A stretch of DNA of 64,000 bases from Pseudomonas sp. Choline-02u-1 (GCF_002836515.1 NZ_PJBC01000058.1:186001-250000); one strand, 5' to 3'. Counted from the first letter of the stretch, positions 28,233 through 37,966 are shown. The notes: a model not told the origin generated them from the sequence alone. Numbers and translations are program-made.

Positions 28233-29384
28233 AGCGCAGGCCTCACGCGGATTCAGCGTCATCAGCACCATGGCGAGGAACACCGAGAGCAGAATGAAGC
28301 CGGCAGCGGCGAAGCCCAGGAAGCCCAGACCGGCACTGTCGATTACCCGGCCGCCGACGATCGCGCCCAGACCAATGCCGAGATTGGCCCCGGCGATGTT
28401 CAGCGACGCGGCAAACGCAGGCGCTTGCGGCGCGGCTTTCATCAGGCGCACATGGCTGACCAGGAACAACGCAGCCTGGGTCACGCCCCAGATGCCCATC
28501 GCCACCGCAAGACCCACTGGCGAATGTATGTTCGGCACCAGCGAAACCATGCCGGCGATCATGAACGCGCAGAACAGCACCGACGCTCCCAGCGGATGCC
28601 GATCCACCGCACGCCCACCGAGCGAGTTGCCAATCAAGCCGACTGCACCAAACGCCATCAGGCACCAGCCGACCACGGTGCCATTGAAACCGGCGAGGCG
28701 TTCGAGGATGTCGGCCAGGTAGGTGTAAGCGGTAAACATGCCGCTGAACACCAGAATCGACAGGACGATATGTCCGATCATCAAGGGGCTACGCAGGATT
28801 TTGAACTGCGAACGGAAGCTGACCTGATGCTGGTGCAGACTGGTTTTCGGCAGGTAGACAAACAGCAGCAGGGCTTTGGCGAATGCGATCAACGCCAGAA
28901 TGCCGAATGCGCTGCGCCAGCCGAACGCGTCGGAAATCAGCGTGCCGACCGGAATGCCGAACACCGTCGCGCAGACGATACCGAAGCCGATTTTGGCAAT
29001 CGCACGACCGGCGAAATCCGGGCCGACGATATCCACCGCCGTTTCACTGGCCAATGCCCAGAACACTGGCAAGCCCAGCGCCGGAATCAAACGCGCAATG
29101 GCCATCACCCAGATGTTCGGTGCCAATGCTGCAACGGTATTGGCCAGACCGAACATGATCAGAATGCTGATGAACAGCTTGCGCCGTTCGAAACGGGCGA
29201 AATACGCGGTCAGGAACGGGCCGAACAGTGCCACGGTGAAGGCGAACAAGGTCACCAGCAGCCCGGCCTGCGGGATAGTGACTTCGAGGTCTCGGGCGAT
29301 CGCCGGCAGCAGGCCGACAATGACGAATTCCGTGGTCAGCACCGTGAACCCGGCAGCGGACAACAGAAGAATAGGCAACAGCAT
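28227..29384 (-). CDS. MFS transporter, drug/arabinose exporter type (DHA1)
   Basis: 385 residues with 12 predicted membrane helices. The start MLLPILLLSAAGFTVLTTEF and the following VGLLPAIARDL (a TEF.. and GLLP. pattern) are typical of DHA1 exporters such as AraJ and PbuE-like purine or drug efflux proteins. The loop 2-3 segment FARFERRKL matches the family A motif. ATG 29384 follows TGGAG. The substrate cannot be read. It converges on nhaR. Confidence 0.88.
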   Translation of the reverse strand: MLLPILLLSAAGFTVLTTEFVIVGLLPAIARDLEVTIPQAGLLVTLFAFTVALFGPFLTAYFARFERRKLFISILIMFGLANTVAALAPNIWVMAIARLIPALGLPVFWALASETAVDIVGPDFAGRAIAKIGFGIVCATVFGIPVGTLISDAFGWRSAFGILALIAFAKALLLFVYLPKTSLHQHQVSFRSQFKILRSPLMIGHIVLSILVFSGMFTAYTYLADILERLAGFNGTVVGWCLMAFGAVGLIGNSLGGRAVDRHPLGASVLFCAFMIAGMVSLVPNIHSPVGLAVAMGIWGVTQAALFLVSHVRLMKAAPQAPAFAASLNIAGANLGIGLGAIVGGRVIDSAGLGFLGFAAAGFILLSVFLAMVLMTLNPREACAS

Positions 29385-29690
29385 GCGCAACTCCAGCAAA
29401 ACGACGACACCAGCGATGACCCGGAGGTCCGCTGGCAAATTTGAAAATGAGGATGGCGAATCTTAACAGACTGTGTCCGCACTGAGTTGCCCAAAACTGC
29501 CGATCTGCCGTGCCGATCCGGTGGCAGATCGTCACAGGCCTGAAGGTTCACGCCTACGCTGTGATAAAGTCCGCGCCCTGAAAATCGTACAGCTGCTCAA
29601 CGCTGCGTTTAGCGGCGCTGATATCACCTCGACAGGCGTTTCGTGACTGCCCACGACGCTTCGCACCCTATAAAAAACAGAGATGCCGCT

Positions 29691-30920
29691 ATGACCGCTT
29701 CATCCCCTTCGTTACTGCAACGCCTGAAACGCCTGAGTCTGGTCAGCCAGATCGTCATTGGTCTGATCGCCGGTATTGCCCTGGCCCTGATTGCACCGGA
29801 GCTGGCGAAGTCCACCGCGTTCATCGGCAAAGTGTTTGTCTCGGCGTTGAAAGCCGTGGCGCCGATTCTGGTGTTCGTGCTGGTGATGGCCTCGATCGCC
29901 AACCACAAGCACGGTCAGGAAACCCATATCCGGCCGATCCTGTTCCTTTACTTGCTGGGTACATTCAGCGCTGCGGTGGTGGCCGTAGTCGCCAGCATGG
30001 CGTTCCCGTCGAATCTGGTGTTGGCCACCGAAAACGTTGCCGTGACCGCACCCGGCGGTATCGGCGAAGTCCTGCAAAGCCTGCTGCTGAGCGTCGTGGA
30101 TAACCCGGTCAGCGCGCTGATGAATGCCAATTTCATCGGCATTCTGGCTTGGGCGATCGGCATGGGCATCGCCATTCGCCACGCCGGCGACACGACCCGC
30201 GAAGTGCTGGGCGACCTGTCCAACGGTGTGACCGTGATCGTACGCGTGGTGATTCGCTTCGCCCCGCTGGGCATCTTCGGGCTGGTGGCTTCGACACTCG
30301 CCACCTCCGGTTTCGGCGCGCTGCTCGGTTATGCGCACTTGCTCGCCGTACTGTTGGGCTGCATGCTCTTCGTCGCGTTGGTGATGAACCCGCTGATCGT
30401 ATTCTGGAAGCTGCGCCGCAACCCGTACCCACTGACGCTGATGTGCCTGCGTGAAAGCGGCATTACTGCATTCTTCACCCGCAGCTCGGCGGCAAACATT
30501 CCGGTCAATCTGGAATTGAGCAAACGCCTGGGCCTGCACGAAGACACCTACTCGGTGTCGATCCCGCTGGGCGCCACCATCAACATGGCCGGCGCGGCGA
30601 TCACCATTACCGTGCTGGCCCTGGCGGCCGTACACACCCTGGGCATCGCCGTGGACATTCCGACCGCGATCCTGCTCAGCGTCGTCGCAGCCGTCTGCGC
30701 CTGTGGCGCTTCGGGTGTAGCCGGTGGCTCGCTGCTGCTGATTCCGCTGGCGTGCAGCCTGTTCGGCATCCCGAGCGAGATTGCCATGCAGGTCGTGGCG
30801 GTGGGCTTCATTATTGGCGTGCTGCAGGATTCGGCGGAGACCGCGTTGAACTCGTCGACTGACGTGCTGTTTACAGCGGCGGCTTGCCTGGGCGAAGAAG
30901 AGAAAGCTCAGCGCGCATGA
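29691..30920 (+). CDS. sstT: Sodium/serine-threonine symporter
   Basis: 409 residues of the dicarboxylate/amino acid:cation symporter family (GltP fold), closest to SstT. It carries [18 protein letters not shown] at helix 1, the re-entrant loop [18 protein letters not shown] (about 263-280), [15 protein letters not shown] (helix 7) and [19 protein letters not shown]. It takes up serine and threonine with sodium. I start at ATG 29691; the longer frame to 29643 lacks an SD. The sodium-responsive nhaR lies nearby, but no regulatory link is shown. Confidence 0.94.
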   Translation: MTASSPSLLQRLKRLSLVSQIVIGLIAGIALALIAPELAKSTAFIGKVFVSALKAVAPILVFVLVMASIANHKHGQETHIRPILFLYLLGTFSAAVVAVVASMAFPSNLVLATENVAVTAPGGIGEVLQSLLLSVVDNPVSALMNANFIGILAWAIGMGIAIRHAGDTTREVLGDLSNGVTVIVRVVIRFAPLGIFGLVASTLATSGFGALLGYAHLLAVLLGCMLFVALVMNPLIVFWKLRRNPYPLTLMCLRESGITAFFTRSSAANIPVNLELSKRLGLHEDTYSVSIPLGATINMAGAAITITVLALAAVHTLGIAVDIPTAILLSVVAAVCACGASGVAGGSLLLIPLACSLFGIPSEIAMQVVAVGFIIGVLQDSAETALNSSTDVLFTAAACLGEEEKAQRA

Positions 30921-30962
30921 TCGTGCTGTAGGAAAAACGGGGAGCGTGGGAGTTTTGCAGAT

Positions 30963-31067
30963 CGTTCCCACACTCTGCGTGGGAATGAATCAACGGACGC
31001 TCCGCGTTCGGCTCTGGATGTGACGCAGAGCGTCCCGGGCTGCATTCCTTTGCTGCGCGTGGGAACG
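30963..31067. repeat. Intergenic palindromic repeat, family B
   Basis: CGTTCCCACACTCTGCGTGG at the left and an inverted, slightly drifted copy (CTGCGCGTGGGAACG) at the right enclose the ACGCTCCGC / GCAGAGCGTCC inner pair. It lies downstream of sstT, just ahead of a terminator. Confidence 0.85.
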
Positions 31068-31070
31068 ATC

Positions 31071-31106
31071 AAAGCCCGCCAAGGCGCGAACCTTGGCGGG
31101 CTTTTT
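31071..31106. terminator. Bidirectional terminator between sstT and the DUF1993 gene
   Basis: AAAGCCCGCCAAGG, a short loop and CCTTGGCGGGCTTTTT. It has A's on the left and T's on the right, so it can stop transcription from both convergent genes. Confidence 0.88.
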
Positions 31107-31119
31107 CGTATCCGGGTGT

Positions 31120-31629
31120 TTAGAACGCGCCCATGTAATCGCGCTTACCTACTTCAACGCCGTTATGACGCAGCAGCGCGTAGGTGGTGGTGACGTGGAA
31201 GAAGAACTGCGGCAAGCCGTAAGTCAGCAGATACGCCTGCCCAGTGAAGCGCTTCTCTTTCGGCGTACCCGGGCGCGTAACGATTTCGATGCCTTCCTTG
31301 CCGTCGATCTGCTCTGGCTTGATCTCGCCGATGAAGGCCAGAACCTTGGCAATCAGCGCTTGCAGCTCGGCGAAGGTGGTTTCAGTGTCGTCGTACTTCG
31401 GCAGCTCGACTTCGGCCAGCCGCGCCGAAACACCTTTGGCGAAATCCACGGCAATCTGCACCTGACGCACCAGCGGGAACATGTCCGGGTACAGACGCGC
31501 TTGCAGGAAGGCGCTCTGGTCGATGTTTTTCGCGCTGGCGTGGGCTTCAGCCTTTTTCAGCACATCGCTCAGGGCATTGAGCATTTGTTGAAAAACCGGG
31601 ACGGATGCGGCGTAGAGTGAAATGGTCAT
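31120..31629 (-). CDS. DUF1993 domain protein
   Basis: 169 residues matching the DUF1993 family, a DinB-like four-helix-bundle group of unknown role: MTISLYAASVPVFQQMLNAL at the start, ARLYPDMFPLVRQVQIA (about 44-60), and the C-terminal FFFHVTTTYALLRHNGVEVG followed by KRDYMG, which is characteristic of the family. Cytoplasmic, with no signal peptide. Single gene. Confidence 0.85.
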   Translation of the reverse strand: MTISLYAASVPVFQQMLNALSDVLKKAEAHASAKNIDQSAFLQARLYPDMFPLVRQVQIAVDFAKGVSARLAEVELPKYDDTETTFAELQALIAKVLAFIGEIKPEQIDGKEGIEIVTRPGTPKEKRFTGQAYLLTYGLPQFFFHVTTTYALLRHNGVEVGKRDYMGAF

Positions 31630-31754
31630 GGCAGTCTCATGTGATGGCTGGGTAATACGTGGTGGCGATTATAGCCATGCTTGATGACCGCACGACTTGC
31701 CTTTTGTTTGGCAAGGATTAGGCTAGGCGGCTTCGACTGCAGAGGGAACGCGCG

Positions 31755-32399
31755 ATGAGTAACGAACAAGAATCCACCTCCGAACAGCTACGGCTCACTG
31801 CCACGGAAATCCGCATTCTGGGTGCGCTGATCGAAAAACAGGCCACCAGCCCGGAAACCTATCCGCTGACCCTCAACGCGCTGGTGCTGGCCTGCAATCA
31901 GAAGACCAGCCGCGAACCGGTGATGAACCTCAATCAGGGCCAGGTCGGCCAGAGCCTGCGGGCGCTGGAAGGTCGCGGTTTTACCCGGCTGGTCATGGGC
32001 AGCCGCGCCGACCGCTGGGAGCACAAGGTCGACAAGGCGCTGGAGCTGGTGCCGGCGCAGGTGATTCTGACTGGCCTGATGTTTCTGCGCGGCCCGCAGA
32101 CCGTCAACGAACTGCTGACCCGCAGCGCACGCATGCACGAGTTCGAGGACGCCGAGCAAGTGGTGCATCAGCTTGAACGCCTGATCGCCCGCGGACTGGC
32201 GGTACTGATTCCACGTCAGTCCGGGCAGCGCGAGGATCGCTACACCCACGCGCTGGGCGATCCGGCGGACATCGAGGCGATATTGGCGGCGCGGCAGAAT
32301 CCCGCAGAGCGTTCGAGCGGCGGCGTCTCGCTGGAGCGTATCGAAGAACTCGAGGCCCGCATCGCGGCACTGGAAGAACGCCTGGCCCGCCTCGAATAA
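31755..32399 (+). CDS. YceH family protein (DUF480)
   Basis: 214 residues of the DUF480/YceH family. Two winged-helix repeats are expected; the first shows [20 protein letters not shown] (about 21-40) and [16 protein letters not shown]. The C-terminus is a short coiled coil ([20 protein letters not shown]), suggesting a dimer. The family's function is not established. It starts [15 protein letters not shown] at ATG 31755. A family C repeat follows 16 bases after the stop. Confidence 0.9.
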   Translation: MSNEQESTSEQLRLTATEIRILGALIEKQATSPETYPLTLNALVLACNQKTSREPVMNLNQGQVGQSLRALEGRGFTRLVMGSRADRWEHKVDKALELVPAQVILTGLMFLRGPQTVNELLTRSARMHEFEDAEQVVHQLERLIARGLAVLIPRQSGQREDRYTHALGDPADIEAILAARQNPAERSSGGVSLERIEELEARIAALEERLARLE

Positions 32400-32414
32400 C
32401 CAACACAGTTCAAC

Positions 32415-32503
32415 TGTGGGAGCGGGCTTGCTCGCGAATGCGGTGTGTCATTCAAAGGTGATTTGACTGATCCACCGCATTCGCGAGCAAGCCCGCTGCC
32501 ACA
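32415..32503. repeat. Inverted repeat pair, family C
   Basis: TGTGGGAGCGGGCTTGCTCG and its inverted copy (CGAGCAAGCCCGCTGCCACA) enclose a second inverted pair (ATGCGGTG ... CACCGCAT). Other pairs are at 55474, 56959 and 63838. Confidence 0.9.
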
Positions 32504-32535
32504 GGGGATTATTCATCCAATTCAGGATCTGTGTG

Positions 32536-33054
32536 CTATTCGCCGTCCCAGTAATCCACGCCATCGGCCTGTCGCGCGACGGCGACAAATCCCGTGGGAT
32601 TGCCCTCTGCATCAACCGCGAAGTTATCCATCACCGCATATTTGTTCGAATCCGGATACTCGCAAATCTCAGGTTGCTGCTGGGTGCTGATCGCCAGATA
32701 ACGCAATTCGCCGGCGCTGTTATTGATGATCTGATGGGCCTTCTCCGGCCCGCCCGGTGGGCAGGCGACCACATCACCGGCGCGGATCGGAAAACGCTCG
32801 CCTCCCAACCGCACTTCGCCCTCCCCGGCCACCACGTAGAACATTTCCTCATTGACCCGATGACTGTGAAATGGGCTGCCGCGCATGCCGGGTGGCAGCA
32901 CATACAGACGATAACCAAGTTTCTGCGCACCCAGTTGCTGACCGATCCGCGCGATACGCTGCTGATAGCGCCCGGCGGTTTCGCCTTCAGGAGCCAGGGC
33001 TTCGGGCAAAGCTTGAAGTTCGACCTCGTTGAGATTAATGATCGGCGGATGCAT
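32536..33054 (-). CDS. Cupin-domain protein
   Basis: 172 residues with one cupin barrel. Motif 1 reads GSPFHSHRVNEEMFYVVAGE (about residues 59-78), with two His and a Glu placed to bind metal; motif 2 (PGGPEKAHQIIN) supplies a further His. The C-terminal part (EYPDSNKYAVMDNF) is shared with a group of cupins near 3-hydroxyanthranilate dioxygenases, but no other tryptophan-degradation gene is nearby. The reaction is unknown. Confidence 0.82.
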   Translation of the reverse strand: MHPPIINLNEVELQALPEALAPEGETAGRYQQRIARIGQQLGAQKLGYRLYVLPPGMRGSPFHSHRVNEEMFYVVAGEGEVRLGGERFPIRAGDVVACPPGGPEKAHQIINNSAGELRYLAISTQQQPEICEYPDSNKYAVMDNFAVDAEGNPTGFVAVARQADGVDYWDGE

Positions 33055-33187
33055 GGGCGGCCTCGGTTATGGTTTTTGTGGTGGGCAGGTGTGTGTTTGC
33101 CGGCCTTGAATAATAGACAACCAGATAAACCGAGTTGACCTCATCGCAGGCAAGCCAGCGATGAGCGCCTCGCAGCCACCGCAAGAC

Positions 33188-34006
33188 TCAGCTGCGCGCA
33201 AAATCCACCGCCGCCGCAAACTGCGCCTCATTCGGCCGCACGCCGGTATACAGAACAAACTGCTCCAGTGCCTGGATTGCAATCACCTCAAGCCCAGTGA
33301 TCACGCGCTTGCCCTCGGCCCGCGCGCGCACGATCAGCGGCGTCTGCGAAGGGATCGCCACCACATCGAACACGGTGTCCGCCGCTTTGATCACTTCAGG
33401 CTCAAACGCCAGTTGCCCCGCCTCCGGCCCGCCGTCCATGCCTACGGGGGTGACATTGATCAGCATCTGCGGGCGCTCGGCGCCAAGTTCGGCCTGCCAG
33501 CGATAGCCCAGCGAATCCGCCAAAGCACGCCCGGCGCGTTCGTTGCGAGCGACAATCGAGCCGTTCTGGTAACCGCCATCGCGTAAGGCACTGGCCACCG
33601 CTTTGGCCATGCCCCCACTGCCACGCAGGGCGAACGTGGAATCCTTGGGCACCGCGTGCCCTGCCAGCAACTGCGCGACGGCGATGTAATCGGTGTTGTA
33701 AGCCTTGAGGTGGCCATTGGTGTTGACGATGGTATTGATTGACTGGATCGCCGCCGCCGAGGCATCGAGCTCATCGACCAATGCAATGCAAGCCTCTTTG
33801 AACGGCATCGACACGCCGCAGCCACGAATACCCAGGGCACGGATGCCACCGACCGCGCCGGTCAGGTCCCGGCTGCTGAAGGCCTTGTAATAGAAATTCA
33901 GGCCCAGCTGTTCATACAAATGGTTGTGAAAACGCAGACCGAAATTCCCTGGCCGCCCGGACAGGGACATGCACAGTTGGGTGTCTTTGTTCGGGTTCAT
34001 CTGCAT
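33188..34006 (-). CDS. Shikimate dehydrogenase-like oxidoreductase
   Basis: 272 residues of the AroE fold. The catalytic Lys is conserved in VSMPFKEACI (about residue 69) and the Asp in AYNTDYIA (about 105); the Rossmann GSGGMAKAV segment is near 128. The N-terminal Ser-x-Ser shikimate-binding motif of true AroE is not obvious (SLSGRPGNFG), and no aro genes are nearby, so this is probably a paralogue with another substrate. The ATG at 34006 has GGAGAA at good spacing. Confidence 0.8.
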   Translation of the reverse strand: MQMNPNKDTQLCMSLSGRPGNFGLRFHNHLYEQLGLNFYYKAFSSRDLTGAVGGIRALGIRGCGVSMPFKEACIALVDELDASAAAIQSINTIVNTNGHLKAYNTDYIAVAQLLAGHAVPKDSTFALRGSGGMAKAVASALRDGGYQNGSIVARNERAGRALADSLGYRWQAELGAERPQMLINVTPVGMDGGPEAGQLAFEPEVIKAADTVFDVVAIPSQTPLIVRARAEGKRVITGLEVIAIQALEQFVLYTGVRPNEAQFAAAVDFARS

Positions 34007-34249
34007 GCAACTTCTCCTTCAAACGCACTTTCGGATGGGCAGCATTGGCCGGCCCACCGGGTTCTGAATCATCATCGCGGCTTGTTTGTGGCGCTGCGCA
34101 GCCGGGTAAAGAAGCCGCCACAGACCTTACACAAAATTTACCCAGCGGCTGTGCTGAATTTCGCGAATTTGCTGTCTTAGCTGTATCCCCGCGACAACCT
34201 TGGGCCTGATTCAGGCCGCGGCGCCGGGTCGAAGAACCGAGGACTTATC

Positions 34250-34630
34250 ATGATTCGTAAACTTCCCATCATGGCTTTGTTGATTGGCGCGCTCGCAGTC
34301 ACCGGACAGGCTGAAGCGGGTGGTGGCCATGGCTGGCAGGGCCCTGCAGTGTTTGGCGCGATCGTCGGCTCGGCCATCATCGGCTCGGCACTGATCAACC
34401 AGGATCGGCCGGTGTACGTGCAGCAACAGCCGGTCTATGTTCAGCCGCAACCGGTCTACGTGCAGCAACCGCCGCCACCGGTCTACTACCAACCGGCGCC
34501 GGTGTATGTGCAACAACCGGTTTACGTGCAGCCGGCCCCCGTTTACTACGGCCCGCCGCGCGGTTATTACGGTCGGCCCCACGGCTATTATGGCGGCCCA
34601 CATGGCTACTACGGCGGTCCACGCTGGTAA
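34250..34630 (+). CDS. Exported Pro/Tyr/Val/Gln repeat protein
   Basis: 126 residues. A signal peptide (IMALLIGALAVTGQAEA, about 7-23) and a glycine-rich stretch with a possible second hydrophobic segment (AVFGAIVGSAIIGSALI) lead into a low-complexity half built of VYVQQ/VYVQP units and ending in YYGGPHGYYGGP. It resembles surface or envelope proteins annotated only as PXPV-repeat or hypothetical. A terminator follows. Function unknown. Confidence 0.75.
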   Translation: MIRKLPIMALLIGALAVTGQAEAGGGHGWQGPAVFGAIVGSAIIGSALINQDRPVYVQQQPVYVQPQPVYVQQPPPPVYYQPAPVYVQQPVYVQPAPVYYGPPRGYYGRPHGYYGGPHGYYGGPRW

Positions 34631-34641
34631 GCGCAACACAG

Positions 34642-34667
34642 AGCCCTGCTTTCGAGCGGGGCTTTTT
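34642..34667 (+). terminator. Terminator of the repeat-rich exported protein gene
   Basis: AGCCCTGCT-TTCG-AGCGGGGCTTTTT, with a UUCG-type loop and one mismatch, 12 bases after the stop. Confidence 0.8.
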
Positions 34668-34860
34668 AATGACCGCTGGTCGGCCAACGTCTGAAAAAAT
34701 CTCGCCAAGGTCGCTGTGAGGACAGTTTGAGCAGCTAAAGTCGGCATGATTAACTCGACCGCTGGCACTTTTTTCATCAAACGGTCACTGTTTTGTCATG
34801 ACGGAACCGCAATCTGAATCCGTCCGTAAACAACAGACCGATAACAACAAGGACGACTGT

Positions 34861-35055
34861 ATGCCCACCCAAAATCCGCACCGCATCGTCGGTTTGTGCA
34901 CCTCGAGCAAGGTGTACGGCGCGCTCACCGAGCTCAAACATCTGGAAGGCCATCGCTGCGCCAAGCTGCTGTCCCTGCTCGCCGAAAACCTCGTGCACAA
35001 GGGCCTGCTCAATGAACGCGAAGTCATGCACATGCTCGATCAAGTTGTCGAATGA
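34861..35055 (+). CDS. Small conserved-looking protein, unknown function
   Basis: 64 residues from ATG 34861, which has AAGGA upstream; a longer in-frame version from 34798 has no SD. The sequence has a helical look (AKLLSLLAENLVHKGLLNER, about 39-58) with two Cys (GLCTSS, HRCAK). No membrane segment. No family recognised; the compact, well-started frame supports a real gene. Confidence 0.6.
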   Translation: MPTQNPHRIVGLCTSSKVYGALTELKHLEGHRCAKLLSLLAENLVHKGLLNEREVMHMLDQVVE

Positions 35056-35158
35056 AGCCAGACCTCACTGGCGTCAATGACCACTATCGAAAGCGTTGAT
35101 TGTCCGTCGTGCCGGCAAATCCTTAAGGTAGCCCCATCAGTTTGATGGAGGTTTTCCC

Positions 35159-35341
35159 ATGGCTCAGGTTCAAATCATGTCGGTGATCGGCAGCGCAGTT
35201 CCCGCTTCGCTGCGTGCATCCGGTTTGCTCGCCTGTTGGTATCTGGTGCGCGATGGCGAGCCGATCAGCGGTCCGCTCACCTCCTTGCCAGCGGCTCAGG
35301 CCTTGTCGCAACAAGTCGCCAGCAGCGCGTTTCATGCCTAA
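35159..35341 (+). CDS. Small protein of unknown function
   Basis: 60 residues starting MAQVQIMSVIGSAVPASLRA, with GGAGG before the ATG. The middle reads LACWYLVRDGEPISGPLT, which looks like the beta-strand pair of a GYF_2-type module, too short to be sure. The stop overlaps the end of the convergent AI-2E gene by 4 bases. Good SD and coding-like composition support it. Confidence 0.6.
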   Translation: MAQVQIMSVIGSAVPASLRASGLLACWYLVRDGEPISGPLTSLPAAQALSQQVASSAFHA

Positions 35342-36399
35342 GGCAGTTGCACCTTGGGCTTGGTCTCGACAAACAGTGCCCAGCTCGACAGAAACAACGC
35401 GGCGATCAGCGGACCGATCACAAAGCCATTGAGGCCAAATACCGCAAGGCCGCCGAGTGTGGAAACCAGAATCAGGTAGTCGGGCATTTTCGTGTCTTTG
35501 CCCACCAGAATCGGGCGCAGCACGTTGTCGACCAGGCCGATCACGAATACGCCGAACAAGCCCAGCACCACGCCCTGCCAGATCATGCCGCTGAGCAGGA
35601 AGTAGATCGCCACCGGCGCCCAGACAATCCCCGCCCCCACCGCTGGCAACAGCGACAGAAATGCCATCAGCACCGCCCAGAGCAACGCGCTGGGAATGTC
35701 GAGAAACCAGAAAATCGCCCCGCCCAGCGCGCCTTGCGTCACGGCCACCACCACGTTGCCCTTCACCGTCGCGCGCACCACGCGGTTGAACTTCAATTGC
35801 AGGCGGCGCTTGTGGTTTTCCTCCAGAGGCACGGCAGTGCGCATCTTGCGCGCCAGCTCGGGACCATCGCGCAGAAAGAAAAACAGCAGATACAGCATGA
35901 TGAAAAAGCTCACCACGAACTCAAACGTGCCCTGGCCAAAACTGAACGCCTGCGTCGCCAGCACCTGACTGCCCTGCATGGCCGTTTTGACGATTTTCTC
36001 CCGCAGACTGTCAAGTTCGCCCATGCCAAAGCGGTCGAGCAAATGCTGAAAATATGGCGGCAAGCTGTGCTTGAACTGCGCCAGATACGCGGCGATGTCC
36101 AGCTCACCGCTTTCGATGTTCTTGTAAACCGTCGCCCCTTCCTGCACCAGCAGAATGCTGACGATGATCACCGGCAGAATCGCCATCACCAGGCACAGGC
36201 TCAAGGTGCACAGCGAGGTGACGTTGCGTGGCCAGCCGAATTTCAACTGCAACTTGCGCTGCACCGGCGCAAACAGAATGCCAAGGATGACGGCCCAGAA
36301 CACCGCGCCGTAGAACGGCAACAGAATCCAGATAAAGGCCACCGTGACCAGTACCAGCAGCACTGTCAGGGATTTGAATTGCAGACTCTTTTCGTTCAT
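35338..36399 (-). CDS. AI-2E family transporter (permease)
   Basis: 353 residues with about eight membrane helices: two at the N-terminus (LTVLLVLVTVAFIWILLPFY), a soluble loop (about 90-150) and a C-terminal cluster that includes VVAVTQGALGGAIFWFLDIP and LPAVGAGIVWAPVAIYFLLS. Family members include TqsA/YdiK-like proteins and Na+/H+ antiporters; the substrate here is not known. Single gene. Confidence 0.88.
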   Translation of the reverse strand: MNEKSLQFKSLTVLLVLVTVAFIWILLPFYGAVFWAVILGILFAPVQRKLQLKFGWPRNVTSLCTLSLCLVMAILPVIIVSILLVQEGATVYKNIESGELDIAAYLAQFKHSLPPYFQHLLDRFGMGELDSLREKIVKTAMQGSQVLATQAFSFGQGTFEFVVSFFIMLYLLFFFLRDGPELARKMRTAVPLEENHKRRLQLKFNRVVRATVKGNVVVAVTQGALGGAIFWFLDIPSALLWAVLMAFLSLLPAVGAGIVWAPVAIYFLLSGMIWQGVVLGLFGVFVIGLVDNVLRPILVGKDTKMPDYLILVSTLGGLAVFGLNGFVIGPLIAALFLSSWALFVETKPKVQLP

Positions 36400-36555
36400 A
36401 TCCGGTCCATGTCAGTCAGGCGTCACGCACGCCTGCCCCACTTAGTCAGCCGCCGCGCGCGCGAGTGCCATGTTTATTCATGGAGCATAGATCCAGATCA
36501 ATAAACGCTCGCGACAGCTGACCTACCCTGCGCGGCTTTTGCGACCGACGCCCAG

Positions 36556-37890
36556 ATGCCAACTCTCATCGCCCCCGAGCTCCTCGCCCCCGCCGGCACC
36601 CTGAAAAACATGCGCTACGCCTTTGCCTACGGTGCCGACGCGGTCTACGCCGGTCAGCCGCGCTACAGCCTGCGGGTGCGCAACAACGAATTCGATCACG
36701 CCAACCTGGCGCTGGGCATTCGTGAGGCGCAGGCGCAGGGCAAGCGTTTCTATGTGGTGGTCAACATTGCTCCGCACAACGCCAAGTTGAAGACGTTCCT
36801 CAAGGATCTGGCGCCGGTGATCGAGATGGCGCCCGATGCGCTGATCATGTCCGACCCTGGCCTGATCATGCTGGTACGTCGGCATTTTGCGCAGATGCCG
36901 ATTCACCTTTCGGTGCAGGCCAACACGGTGAATTGGGCGAGTGTCGAGTTCTGGCAGCAACAGGGGCTGAGCCGGATCATTCTGTCGCGCGAATTGTCCC
37001 TGGAAGAAATTGGTGAAATCCGCGAGCAGGTACCGGCCATGGAGCTCGAAGTGTTCGTGCACGGCGCGTTGTGCATGGCTTATTCCGGGCGCTGCCTGCT
37101 TTCCGGCTACATGAACAAGCGCGATGCCAACCAAGGCACTTGCACCAACGCCTGCCGCTGGAAGTACTCGGCGCACGAAGCTACGGAAAATCAGCTCGGC
37201 GAGATCGTCCAGACCTTTGAACCCGAGCCGACCCTAGGCCTCGGCGCGCCGACTGATCGGGTATTTCTGCTTCAGGAAGCCAACCGCCCGGATGAATTGA
37301 TGCCGGCCTTCGAAGACGAACACGGCACCTACATCATGAACGCCAAGGACCTGCGCGCCGTGCAGCATGTCGAGCGGTTGACGCGCATGGGCGTGCATTC
37401 GCTAAAGATTGAGGGCCGCACCAAATCGCATTTTTACTGCGCACGCACCACCCAGGTGTATCGCCGAGCGATCGATGATGCCGTGGCCGGGCGCGAGTTC
37501 GATCGCAGCCTGATGCTTGATCTGGAATCACTGGCCCAGCGTGGCTACACCGAGGGTTTTCTGCGCCGGCATGTGCATGACGAATACCAGAACTATCAGC
37601 ACGGCAGTTCGGTGTCGGAGCGCCAGCAGTTTGTTGGAGAACTGACCGGCGAGCGAAGGGATCGCTTGGCGCAGGTGAAAGTGAAGAACCGGTTTGCCTT
37701 GGGCGACCACCTGGAGTTGATGACGCCCAAAGGCAATTTTCATTTTGATCTGCATGAGTTGCAGAGTGCCTGCGGGGACGCGATCGAGGTGGCGCCGGGG
37801 GATGGGCATACGGTTTACGTGCCGATACCGGACGCGGTGGATTTGCGTTTTGGGTTGTTGATGCGGGATTTGGCCCCGATTGAACGCTGA
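36556..37890 (+). CDS. trhP: tRNA U34 hydroxylation protein TrhP / peptidase U32 family
   Basis: 444 residues of the U32 family, matching YegQ/TrhP of E. coli, which with prephenate makes 5-hydroxyuridine at the wobble base. The N-terminus reads LIAPELLAPAGTLKNMRYAF; the U32 signature HGALCMAYSGRCLLS is at about residues 172-186, followed by a Cys cluster (NQGTCTNACRW) suited to an iron-sulfur site. The C-terminal domain is OB-like. Single gene. Confidence 0.88.
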   Translation: MPTLIAPELLAPAGTLKNMRYAFAYGADAVYAGQPRYSLRVRNNEFDHANLALGIREAQAQGKRFYVVVNIAPHNAKLKTFLKDLAPVIEMAPDALIMSDPGLIMLVRRHFAQMPIHLSVQANTVNWASVEFWQQQGLSRIILSRELSLEEIGEIREQVPAMELEVFVHGALCMAYSGRCLLSGYMNKRDANQGTCTNACRWKYSAHEATENQLGEIVQTFEPEPTLGLGAPTDRVFLLQEANRPDELMPAFEDEHGTYIMNAKDLRAVQHVERLTRMGVHSLKIEGRTKSHFYCARTTQVYRRAIDDAVAGREFDRSLMLDLESLAQRGYTEGFLRRHVHDEYQNYQHGSSVSERQQFVGELTGERRDRLAQVKVKNRFALGDHLELMTPKGNFHFDLHELQSACGDAIEVAPGDGHTVYVPIPDAVDLRFGLLMRDLAPIER

Positions 37891-37902
37891 AAACACGCCT
37901 CT

Positions 37903-37965
37903 GCAGGAGCTGCCGAAGGCTGCGATCTTCTGATTTTGATCGTTCCCAGGCGGAGCGTGGGAACG
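37903..37965. repeat. Hybrid of single family A and family B repeat fragments
   Basis: GCAGGAGCTGCCGAAGGCTG (half of a family A pair) runs directly into CGTTCCCAGGCGGAGCGTGG (a shortened family B hairpin). It lies between the trhP stop and the convergent LysR gene, 2 bases from the latter's stop. Confidence 0.8.
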
Positions 37966-37966
37966 G

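Noticed and set aside
35236..36504. 422-codon plus-strand frame opposite the AI-2E permease
   Set aside because: Arg/His/Gln-rich shadow of membrane-protein codons; it also overlaps the small gene at 35159 in another frame.
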